A stretch of DNA of 5,256 nt from Phycisphaerales bacterium (GTDB taxonomy: Bacteria; Planctomycetota; Phycisphaerae; Tepidisphaerales; Tepidisphaeraceae). Both the position numbers and the translations under genes were made by a program. Below the pieces are notes generated by a model. That model was not told the origin of the DNA and did not search any database. It worked only from the letters and a program-made list of their open reading frames with translations. Of the stretch, positions 1 to 5,256 are shown piece after piece. The stretch spans positions 1 through 5,256 of the forward strand of contig JAQGHK010000419.1 of the NCBI GenBank assembly GCA_028288875.1. Reading direction: 5' to 3'. How positions within the stretch are numbered: the first letter of the stretch is position 1; every line of letters starts with the position of its first letter.

Positions 1-1
1 C

Positions 2-871
2 CATTACACCCCGCTGCTGGGCCGCGACCAGACGGGCGGCCGGTTCGGCATTTCCATCAATCGCAGCCAGCCCGGCGACGGCCCGCCGCCGCACCTTCAC
101 CGCAATGACGACGAAGGCTTCTACATCCTGGAAGGCGAAATGACCTTCCTTTACGGCGATCGGCTGCTGATCGCCGGCCCCGGCACTTTCGTCTGGGGGC
201 CACGCAATGTCGTGCATTCGTTCAAATGCACCTCCGCCACGCCCGCGGAAACAGTGCTGATCGTCACGCCGACGGCGTTTTTCGACTTCGCCGCCACGCT
301 GTCCAAGCCGGCCGACCGATTTGAAGACGTCCCGGAAATTGGGCAGGAAGACATCGCCAAACTACTGGCCGTCGCCCCGGAATACGGCATCGAAATGAGG
401 TTCGATTATCCGATGCCCGCCGTCATCGGCAATGCCGCGGGCGCGAGCAAGCAGCTTTGGGTCATGGGCGAGCACGTCAGCTACCTGGCCACCAGCGAGC
501 AGACGGCCGGGCAGTTCACGGTGGTTGAAATCCGCACCGCCCCCGGCGGCGGGCCGCCGCCGCACGTGCACACGGTGCAGGACGAGGTTTTCTATATCGT
601 CGAAGGCCGCCACGAAGTGCTGCTGGACGGCCGTACCGATATCGCGGGCCCCGGCGACCTGGTCTTCATCCCGCACGGCACGCGGCACCGGTATTCAAAC
701 ATCGGCGATCAGCCCGGCAAGATGCTCAGCATCCACACGCCCGGCGGTTTTCAAAAGTTCTTCGATGAATGCGGCGTGGATGCCGCGAACCACCCGACCG
801 CCCCACAGATGCCCCCGCCACCACCGGAAGCCATCGAGGCCCTACTGGCGCGGCACGGCACGACCATGTGA
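2..871 (+). CDS. Two-domain cupin protein (bicupin), 5' end outside window
   Basis: The reading frame is open to the left edge (from base 2), so the true start lies upstream and 289 residues are visible. The first in-frame ATG, at 140, falls inside the first cupin motif and is not the start. Two cupin barrels are seen. Domain 1 has motif 1 with H31, H33, E38 and G45, and motif 2 ending in H72. Domain 2 has H188, H190, E195 and G202, then P224, G226, H229 and N233, a textbook match to both cupin motifs. Both sites therefore keep the 3-His/1-Glu set that binds Fe, Mn, Ni or similar metals. The two halves share 'GPPPH-H....E.FYI-EG' and look like an internal duplication. The family includes quercetin 2,3-dioxygenase-like enzymes, isomerases and sugar-binding proteins, so the substrate cannot be read from the sequence. 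No signal peptide can be judged because the N-terminus is missing. It converges on purE with a 20-bp gap. Confidence 0.88.
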   Translation, partial: HYTPLLGRDQTGGRFGISINRSQPGDGPPPHLHRNDDEGFYILEGEMTFLYGDRLLIAGPGTFVWGPRNVVHSFKCTSATPAETVLIVTPTAFFDFAATLSKPADRFEDVPEIGQEDIAKLLAVAPEYGIEMRFDYPMPAVIGNAAGASKQLWVMGEHVSYLATSEQTAGQFTVVEIRTAPGGGPPPHVHTVQDEVFYIVEGRHEVLLDGRTDIAGPGDLVFIPHGTRHRYSNIGDQPGKMLSIHTPGGFQKFFDECGVDAANHPTAPQMPPPPPEAIEALLARHGTTM

Positions 872-891
872 GCGCCACCCAGCAGCGGTAC

Positions 892-1380
892 TCACGGCAA
901 CGGCGTGTCGAGCACGGTCTTCGTCTGCTTCTCACGAAAGGCGATTAGCCGCGCCGCCAGCGCTTCGTCATGCGTCGCCAGAATCGCCGTGGCGAGCAGG
1001 GCCGCATTCTTCGCACCAGCCTCGCCGATCGCCAAAGTGCCGACGGGAATGCCGGCGGGCATCTGGACGATCGACAGCAATGAGTCCACACCGTTCAGGA
1101 TCGACGATTTCACTGGCACGCCCAGCACCGGCAGGTGCGTTTTGCTCGCGCACATGCCCGGCAGGTGCGCCGCCCCGCCGGCGCCGGCGATAATCACCTT
1201 CAAGCCCCGCCCGGCCGCCGATGCGGCGTATTCGAACAGCAAATCCGGCGTGCGATGGGCGGAAACGATCTTTGTCTCATTCGCCACGCCGAGCGAGGTG
1301 AGCATTTCCGACGCATGCCGCATCGTTTCCCAATCGCTCTTGCTGCCCATGATGATTCCGACGCGTGCGGGGTCTGCCAT
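892..1380 (-). CDS. purE: N5-carboxyaminoimidazole ribonucleotide mutase PurE (class I)
   Basis: PurE catalyses the rearrangement of N5-CAIR to CAIR in de novo purine synthesis, in the cytoplasm, normally after PurK has made N5-CAIR. The 162-residue product has the usual length and motifs of class I PurE: GSKSDW at 12-17, which binds the substrate phosphate; SAHRTP at 40-45, with H42; AGAGGAAHLPGM at 65-76, with H72; and LPVLGVPV at 83-90. H42 and H72 correspond to the conserved active-site histidines of the family. The ATG at 1380 (MADPARVGI) is preferred because it puts the first beta strand at the normal distance. A TTG at 1395 would add five residues with no family support. Neither start has a recognisable Shine-Dalgarno. 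No purK is adjacent; purE faces away from the radical SAM gene and converges with the cupin gene. Identification is firm; the start is slightly uncertain. Confidence 0.96.
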   Translation of the reverse strand: MADPARVGIIMGSKSDWETMRHASEMLTSLGVANETKIVSAHRTPDLLFEYAASAAGRGLKVIIAGAGGAAHLPGMCASKTHLPVLGVPVKSSILNGVDSLLSIVQMPAGIPVGTLAIGEAGAKNAALLATAILATHDEALAARLIAFREKQTKTVLDTPLP

Positions 1381-1484
1381 GGCCGTAAGATACAATGAAC
1401 CGCGAAGCTCACGAAGACGCGACGACGGCCGGCCGGGATAATCGCGGATTTTTCGGGTATTCTGGGCAGCTTCGTCGTGATCCT

Positions 1485-2954
1485 ATGCCCGAGATTGTCC
1501 TAGCCACCCTCAACGCCAAGTACGTGCACGCCGCGTTCGGGCTGCGCTATCTCATGGCCAATCTCGGCGACCTGCAGCCGCGGGCGGCCATTCGAGAATT
1601 CGATATCAACCAGCGCGTGATCGACATCGTCGAGGCCGTGCTGGCGGAGAATGCGACGATCGTCGGCTTCGGCGTGTACATCTGGAACGTGGAGCTCACG
1701 ACCAAGGTCATCGCCGACCTGAAACGCCTGCGGCCGAAAATGACGATCGTCGTCGGCGGGCCGGAAGTGTCGTTTGAAACCGATCAGCAGGAAATCTGCG
1801 GCTTGGCCGATTACGTCGTTCGCGGCGAGGCGGATCTGGCATTCGCCAAACTCTGCGAAACACTGCTTGCCGGCCGCCGGCCGCTGATGGGCGTGATCGA
1901 TGCCGAGCTGCCGGAGTTCACGCAACTCGCTTTGCCGTACGCGCTCTACGACGAGCAGGATTTGAAACACCGCGTGATGTACGTAGAAGCCAGCCGCGGC
2001 TGCCCATTCAAGTGTGAGTTCTGCTTGTCGTCGCTCGACGTCCCCGTCCGCAACGCGCCACTCGATGGCTTCTTGGAAGACATGCAGCGGCTGCTGGACC
2101 GCGGGGCAAAGCAGTTCAAGTTCGTTGATCGTACGTTCAATCTGAATCTGACGATCAGCCGGCGGATTCTGGAGTTCTTCCTTGAACGCTACACGCCCGG
2201 CCTGTTCGTTCACTTTGAGATGATCCCGGACCGGCTGCCCGAAGCGCTGCGGGCCATCATCGCCAAATTTCCGGCCGGTGCGTTGCAGTTTGAGGTGGGC
2301 ATTCAATCGCTGAATCCTGAAGTGGAATCGCGCATCAGCCGCCGGCAGGATCATGATCGCTTAGCGGACAACCTCACCTGGCTACGCGACAATACCGGCG
2401 TGCACGTTCACGCCGATCTCATTGTTGGCCTCCCCGGCGAAGACCTCGTCAGCTTCGGCCGCGGGTTTGATCGCTTGTATGCGTGGCGGCCGCAGGAGAT
2501 TCAGGTCGGCATCCTCAAGCGCCTGCGCGGCGCGCCAATCGTCCGTCACGACGCCGACTGGGGCATGGTCTACAGCCCCCACGCCCCGTACGAAATCCTG
2601 CAGACGGCCCATGCATCCTTCGAAGACATCACGGCGATGCGCCGCTTTTCCCGTTACTGGGATCTGGTCGCTAATAGCGGCAACTTCAACCGAGTCACTC
2701 AACTGCTGCTGGACTGCCCATCCCCGTTCGAACGCTTCTTCGCGTTCAGCGCCTGGCTCTACGAACGCACCGGCCACCGCACCCACGGCATCGGCCGCGG
2801 CGACCTTACCGAAGCGTTACGCAGCTACCTGATCGACAACGCACAAGTGAGCGTCGAACGCACGGACGCCGCGTTCAAAGAAGACCAACGGCCCCGCCGC
2901 AAAGACCTGCCGAAGCGTCAGGCGCAGCATGCTGAGATCTCGACGCTCGTCTGA
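1485..2954 (+). CDS. B12-binding-like radical SAM protein, DUF4080 type
   Basis: The product is 489 residues. Residues 1-130 form a Rossmann-like B12-binding-type domain, with GFGVYIW at 61-67 and VGGPE at 90-94. The DxHxxG motif that supplies the lower cobalt ligand in classical B12 domains is not present. A radical SAM core follows, with the 4Fe-4S motif CxxxCxxC at C173, C177 and C180 inside 'EASRGCPFKCEFCLSS', and downstream core strands including 'GIQSLN' and 'LIVGLPGE' (312-319). From about 370 to 465 the sequence resembles the DUF4080 C-terminal region ('RYWDLVANSGNF', 'FFAFSAWLYERTGH'), followed by a charged tail. Such proteins cleave S-adenosylmethionine to a radical; the reaction of this subfamily is, to my knowledge, not established. 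The ATG at 1485 is chosen because the family begins with 'IVLATLNAKYVHAAFGLRYL'. An in-frame ATG at 1395 would add 30 atypical residues. No clear Shine-Dalgarno precedes 1485. It appears monocistronic and ends before a hairpin terminator. Confidence 0.92.
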   Translation: MPEIVLATLNAKYVHAAFGLRYLMANLGDLQPRAAIREFDINQRVIDIVEAVLAENATIVGFGVYIWNVELTTKVIADLKRLRPKMTIVVGGPEVSFETDQQEICGLADYVVRGEADLAFAKLCETLLAGRRPLMGVIDAELPEFTQLALPYALYDEQDLKHRVMYVEASRGCPFKCEFCLSSLDVPVRNAPLDGFLEDMQRLLDRGAKQFKFVDRTFNLNLTISRRILEFFLERYTPGLFVHFEMIPDRLPEALRAIIAKFPAGALQFEVGIQSLNPEVESRISRRQDHDRLADNLTWLRDNTGVHVHADLIVGLPGEDLVSFGRGFDRLYAWRPQEIQVGILKRLRGAPIVRHDADWGMVYSPHAPYEILQTAHASFEDITAMRRFSRYWDLVANSGNFNRVTQLLLDCPSPFERFFAFSAWLYERTGHRTHGIGRGDLTEALRSYLIDNAQVSVERTDAAFKEDQRPRRKDLPKRQAQHAEISTLV

Positions 2955-2976
2955 CCCGCCCTCTTGAAGTCGGCGC

Positions 2977-3017
2977 AAAAGAAAACCCCACCTATGGGTG
3001 GGGTAGGGCCTTCTTTT
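2977..3017. terminator. Bidirectional intrinsic terminator between radical SAM gene and rpsD
   Basis: A perfect hairpin pairs CCCCACC (2986-2992) with GGTGGGG (2997-3003) around a TATG loop, and A2985/T3004 extend it to 8 bp. On the minus strand, for rpsD, the stem is followed directly by TTTTCTTTT, a canonical Rho-independent terminator about 55 nt after the rpsD stop. On the plus strand the T-rich run TTCTTTT (3011-3017) comes 7-8 nt after the stem. It is also complementary to AAAAGAA (2977-2983), so an outer stem with an internal loop is possible. The minus-strand terminator is strong. The plus-strand function is likely but less ideal. Confidence 0.85.
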
Positions 3018-3056
3018 CTCATTGTGTTGAGACGGTTTGAACTCGGTCGCTGGGTT

Positions 3057-3653
3057 TCAGCGATAGAACTCGATGATCAGGTTCATGTTCACTTCGAAAG
3101 GAACATCGTCCGGGGTCGGCAGTGCGTTGATCTTGGCCGTCAGTTGCGACGGGTTCCACTCGATCCACGCGGGTACGTTGTGGCCGGCCATTTGTTCCAT
3201 GTTGGAACGCATGAGCGGGTGCGACTTTTCGCGGAAGGTGATGACCATGCCCGGCGCCACGATGAAGCTGGCGATGTCGACCTTGTGGCCGTCGACGAGG
3301 ACGTGGCCGTGGTTGACGATCTGGCGGCTGGCCCAAATCGTCTTGGCGACGCCCATGCGACGGATGACGTTGTCCAGACGCAGTTCAAGGCGTTGCAACA
3401 GCGTGTTACCGGTGTTGCCCTTGCTGGCCTGGGCGATGGCGAGGAAGCGACGGAACTGCTTTTCGAGCACGCCGTAGTGGAACTTCAGCTTCTGTTTTTC
3501 GGTGAGACGAACGCCGTATTCGGTGTTGCGACGGCCGCGGTAGCCATGCATGCCGGGCAGGTTCAGGTCGCCGCCGGTGTGCTTAGGAACGTCGGCAATC
3601 GGAACGCCAACGCGACGGGAAAGACGGACCTTGGGGCCGGTATAACGGGCCAT
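3057..3653 (-). CDS. rpsD: 30S ribosomal protein S4, cysteine-free type
   Basis: S4 is a primary 16S rRNA-binding protein that nucleates small-subunit assembly and lies near the mRNA entry channel. The 198-residue product is close to the usual bacterial length of about 200. The N-terminal segment starts MARYTGPKVRLSRRVG and includes PGMHGYRGRR (33-42). The helix 'YGVRLTEKQKLKFHYGVLEKQFRRFL' spans 46-71. The S4 RNA-binding domain runs from about 88 to 150, with 'RLELRLDNVIRRMGVA' (88-103) and 'SRQIVNHGHVLVDG' (109-122). The C-terminal strand ends IIEFYR. There is no cysteine in the protein, so this is the zinc-independent form lacking the Cys4 knuckle of C+ S4 proteins. The start at 3653 is set by the conserved N-terminus and by GAGGAG 7 nt upstream. 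The gene stands alone, with none of the rpsM, rpsK, rpoA or rplQ alpha-operon partners visible next to it. It has its own promoter, leader and terminator. Confidence 0.98.
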   Translation of the reverse strand: MARYTGPKVRLSRRVGVPIADVPKHTGGDLNLPGMHGYRGRRNTEYGVRLTEKQKLKFHYGVLEKQFRRFLAIAQASKGNTGNTLLQRLELRLDNVIRRMGVAKTIWASRQIVNHGHVLVDGHKVDIASFIVAPGMVITFREKSHPLMRSNMEQMAGHNVPAWIEWNPSQLTAKINALPTPDDVPFEVNMNLIIEFYR

Positions 3654-3768
3654 GGGGAAGCTCCTCAAGACTGGCTGACCGGCCCGAATAAATTCGCTGG
3701 GCCGGCCGCAGATCGGCCGCGGCATGGTCTTGAGGCATGCCGCGATCCGTTTCCCGCTAAATCGCGGG
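3654..3768 (-). promoter_or_regulatory. Structured rpsD leader with candidate ribosome-binding-site pseudoknot (possible S4 autoregulation)
   Basis: The leader is about 115 nt if transcription starts near 3768. In transcript order it holds three elements. (A) A 5-bp hairpin at 3753-3768, CCCGC/GCGGG with a 6-nt loop. (B) A perfect 9-bp hairpin, CGCGGCATG pairing with CATGCCGCG, at 3718-3744 with loop CCTCAAGAC (3727-3735). (C) A 7-bp hairpin, CCGGCCC/GGGCCGG, at 3679-3705, with possible inner pairs GAA/TTC. After these comes GTCTTGAGG (3663-3671), which is exactly complementary to all nine bases of loop B and includes GAGG of the Shine-Dalgarno. Pairing of loop B with this site would make a pseudoknot enclosing hairpin C and would hide the ribosome binding site. 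A competing hairpin, GCCGC/GCGGC (3705-3709 with 3719-3723), would disrupt B, giving a possible second state. S4 autoregulation through mRNA structure is known in E. coli (alpha operon) and Bacillus (rpsD). Its action here is inferred. Confidence 0.55.
3661..3666 (-). promoter_or_regulatory. Shine-Dalgarno site of rpsD
   Basis: The minus strand reads GAGGAG here, 7 nt before the ATG at 3653. It is the only strong Shine-Dalgarno seen in the window and it fixes the rpsD start. Four of its six bases (GAGG, 3663-3666) fall inside a 9-nt stretch that is complementary to the loop of an upstream leader hairpin. Confidence 0.9.
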
Positions 3769-3774
3769 CAGAAC

Positions 3775-3803
3775 AATGTAGCGATTCGGCCGCAAAATCG
3801 CAA
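3775..3803 (-). promoter_or_regulatory. Sigma-70-like promoter of rpsD
   Basis: On the minus strand a -35 box TTGCGA (3798-3803) and a -10 box TACATT (3775-3780) are separated by exactly 17 bp; each matches consensus at 4 of 6 positions. The -35 box begins 6 bases beyond the stop codon of the upstream membrane-protein gene. Initiation is expected around 3768, giving a leader of about 115 nt. No U-tract terminator separates the upstream gene from this promoter, so some read-through into rpsD is also possible. Confidence 0.55.
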
Positions 3804-3809
3804 GGCTAT

Positions 3810-5255
3810 TTACCTCAGCCGCCACCGGGTCGGCCAGAAGACGACATAGCTGAACACCGCCAGGATCAACAGCAACCCCCACGCCATGCCCGGGTAGGCA
3901 TTTACGACACCTCGCTGGATCACCCCGCCGATGGCCGGACTGACCCACCGCGGGAACGCCTCCGCCAGCCGAGCACCCCACTCGGCCACCCGGTCGTTAG
4001 AGCCGAACATCTGATGAATCGTCATCGCGGCCGATGCGATTGAGAGCAGTAGCCCCAACGATGCCATCCCCACGCTGTATCCGCAGCAGATGGCCGCCGT
4101 CGCCGCAGCAAAAAGAAGATACCGCTCATGAAGGCTGACCGTCAGCATGAAAAACAACAGCCATGGCAGCACGATCGCCGGCAGCACCCGCCGATCGCGC
4201 CGCCGGGCATGGATGCCGATGGCGATACCGCTGCAGACCAGCAGCACGGCATAACAGCCGTTGAACAGTGATTTGGTAGTCACCTCTAAGGTTCCAGAAT
4301 TGAACGCTGCGCTGTTGATGTTAAACGCAATGGTGTCGACGGGAGCAGGCCAGCCAAACTTCAGTTCAAACAACGCCGGCAGGTTGCTGGCCGGGCCGAA
4401 AACCATGTAGGGGAACTGGGCCGTGCCGAAGTGAAACGCGCAGGTCCACCATGCGGTGCTGCCGCTGAAGAGAAACGGCGCGGTGATCAATGCCGCCCCC
4501 ACGACGCCGCACACCCGCCACAGGTTCCCCCGCCACGGCCATATGGACAGCAGCCCGGCTGCCATGGCCGCCCCTCCGCCCCACTCCCAGTTCTCCCGGT
4601 TTCTCGACAGACACCACGGCCACGCCGCCGCGATGAAGACGAGCAGCGCCGCGCCAGCAATGAATGCGACTTTGGTTCGCATTCGCGGCCGATCGTCCGG
4701 CATCAACGCCTCGCCGATATCCGGTGCCGATGCCGATGCCGATGCAGATTTCACAAACGTCCACCAACGGGCCATCGCCGCAATCAAAACGCTCGTCCCG
4801 AGCCCGACGACCCAACCGATGGCCGGCCAATCAACGGACCGCGCCACTGCGAACAAATCTGATGGCCAGTTAAAGAACGATCGCGACGCTTGCGTCTGCC
4901 GGAGCGTCGCCAGCACATCAGCCGGGATGAACGTCAGCGTCCACGGCGACACGATCGCACCGATCGCGGCAAACGTCCCCGACGCCACCACCAGCATGGC
5001 CCTCGGCCCGCCGACCACCAACGCCCAAGCCGCCAGCCCCGGCGCGATGGCCAGTTGCTGGCCCTTGAACATCGCGCCAATCCCCAGCGTGATGCCGGCG
5101 ACAAACCACCATTCCAAGCTGGCGGCCAACGCGGTCAGCAGGAAGAACGGCACGATCCACGCATCCCACGTCGGCCAGGCGTACGCATCCATCAGAATGG
5201 TTGGGTTCAGCCACAACACCAGCCCGGCCGCCAGTCCTTGCCAGAGGCCGCAGAA
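3810..5255 (-). CDS. Polytopic membrane protein, GT-C glycosyltransferase-like, N-terminus outside window
   Basis: The frame is open to the right edge, so the start is missing; 481 residues are visible. A GTG at 5219 could start a shorter ORF, but the 12 upstream in-frame residues (FCGLWQGLAAGL) continue a hydrophobic segment and suggest the protein is longer. About ten hydrophobic stretches alternate with short loops, so this is an integral membrane protein. Two patterns recall GT-C enzymes, which use polyprenyl-phosphate sugars: 'LNPTILMDAYAWPTWDAW' at 16-33, like the NP...WGQ.D region of DUF2029/GT87-like proteins, followed by 'GAMFKGQQL'; and 'LHERYLLF' at 375-382, like the HERY motif near the last helices. 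The catalytic acidic residues of GT-C enzymes usually lie in the first extracytoplasmic loop, which is not visible here. The segment at 170-177 is a Ser-Ala repeat in a loop. Substrate is unknown; the family is a moderately confident inference. Confidence 0.75.
   Translation of the reverse strand, partial: FCGLWQGLAAGLVLWLNPTILMDAYAWPTWDAWIVPFFLLTALAASLEWWFVAGITLGIGAMFKGQQLAIAPGLAAWALVVGGPRAMLVVASGTFAAIGAIVSPWTLTFIPADVLATLRQTQASRSFFNWPSDLFAVARSVDWPAIGWVVGLGTSVLIAAMARWWTFVKSASASASAPDIGEALMPDDRPRMRTKVAFIAGAALLVFIAAAWPWCLSRNRENWEWGGGAAMAAGLLSIWPWRGNLWRVCGVVGAALITAPFLFSGSTAWWTCAFHFGTAQFPYMVFGPASNLPALFELKFGWPAPVDTIAFNINSAAFNSGTLEVTTKSLFNGCYAVLLVCSGIAIGIHARRRDRRVLPAIVLPWLLFFMLTVSLHERYLLFAAATAAICCGYSVGMASLGLLLSIASAAMTIHQMFGSNDRVAEWGARLAEAFPRWVSPAIGGVIQRGVVNAYPGMAWGLLLILAVFSYVVFWPTRWRLR
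4725..4748 (-). repeat. Hexanucleotide tandem repeat encoding (Ser-Ala)4
   Basis: Four tandem copies of TGCCGA on the plus strand lie here, the last as TGCAGA with one mismatch. On the coding strand they encode alternating Ser-Ala at residues 170-177 of the membrane protein. They sit in a hydrophilic loop after 'ARWWTFVK' and before the acidic stretch 'DIGEALMPDD'. The repeat keeps the frame and probably forms a flexible linker. It may vary in copy number between strains. Confidence 0.8.
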
Positions 5256-5256
5256 T

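Noticed and set aside
432..1193. Plus-strand ORF of 253 residues overlapping the cupin gene and antisense purE.
   Set aside because: The product is Arg/Ser/Pro-rich low-complexity sequence typical of an out-of-frame shadow, while the cupin and PurE frames carry intact family motifs.
905..1441. Plus-strand ORF of 178 residues antisense to purE.
   Set aside because: It mirrors the purE reading frame. PurE motifs on the minus strand are unmistakable and the plus-strand product matches nothing known to me.
1395..1484. Extended start of the radical SAM protein at the ATG at 1395.
   Set aside because: The extra 30 residues are polar and unlike the family, which begins at the first beta strand encoded from 1485. 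The extension would also overlap the purE promoter region.
3654..3738. Possible upstream ORF starting at the ATG at 3738 in the rpsD leader, out of frame with rpsD.
   Set aside because: It has no Shine-Dalgarno, lies within the 9-bp hairpin, and would read out of frame into rpsD. There is no sign of a leader peptide with regulatory codons.
3753..3768. Hairpin CCCGC/GCGGC-like after the membrane-protein gene considered as its terminator (the actual arms are CCCGC and GCGGG).
   Set aside because: Only 5 bp of stem and no T-run follows on the minus strand; it more likely sits at the 5' end of the rpsD leader.
3654..3803. N-terminal extension of S4, from TTG at 3803 or ATG at 3725.
   Set aside because: S4 proteins of this type start at MARYTGPK, and a GAGGAG site lies 7 nt before the ATG at 3653. 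The upstream starts lie within the structured leader; the one at 3803 is in the -35 box.
2964..4043. Long plus-strand ORF of 359 residues antisense to rpsD and the end of the membrane-protein gene.
   Set aside because: It runs across a terminator, all of rpsD, the rpsD promoter and the downstream end of another gene on the opposite strand. Its product has no recognisable domain. It is a by-product of GC-rich codon bias.

Overview
The window is GC-rich, roughly 60% by eye, and densely coding. It carries five protein genes, two of them cut by the window edges. The style suggests a bacterium of the Planctomycetota, perhaps a Phycisphaerae or Tepidisphaera-like lineage. The clues are a cysteine-free ribosomal protein S4 of the 'MARYTGPKVRLSRR' kind encoded alone rather than in an alpha operon, weak or absent Shine-Dalgarno sites on several genes, and a mix of unrelated single-gene units. 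This assignment is an inference from style, not a phylogenetic result. No mobile element, CRISPR array, tRNA or rRNA was seen.

Layout. (1) Positions 2-871, plus strand: the C-terminal 289 residues of a two-domain cupin protein with both metal-binding sites intact. (2) Positions 892-1380, minus strand: purE (class I N5-CAIR mutase, purine biosynthesis), convergent with the cupin gene across only 20 bp. (3) Positions 1485-2954, plus strand: a radical SAM enzyme with an N-terminal B12-binding-like fold and a DUF4080-type C-terminus, divergent from purE across 104 bp. (4) Positions 2977-3017: a hairpin terminator shared by the converging radical SAM gene and rpsD. (5) Positions 3057-3653, minus strand: rpsD (30S protein S4), with a clear GAGGAG ribosome binding site, a recognisable sigma-70-like promoter and a leader of about 115 nt. 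(6) Positions 3810-5255, minus strand: a polytopic membrane protein resembling GT-C glycosyltransferases, whose N-terminus lies outside the window.

The genes do not form one pathway. They look like neighbouring housekeeping and accessory units with separate transcription, so no multi-gene novel system is evident.

The most interesting signal is in the rpsD leader. A perfect 9-bp hairpin (3718-3744) presents a 9-nt loop that is exactly complementary to nine bases covering most of the rpsD Shine-Dalgarno (3663-3671), with a second GC-rich hairpin (3679-3705) in between. This is the layout expected of a pseudoknot that hides the ribosome binding site. S4 is a known translational autoregulator acting on mRNA pseudoknots in other phyla, so this is a good candidate for an undescribed S4 autoregulatory leader.
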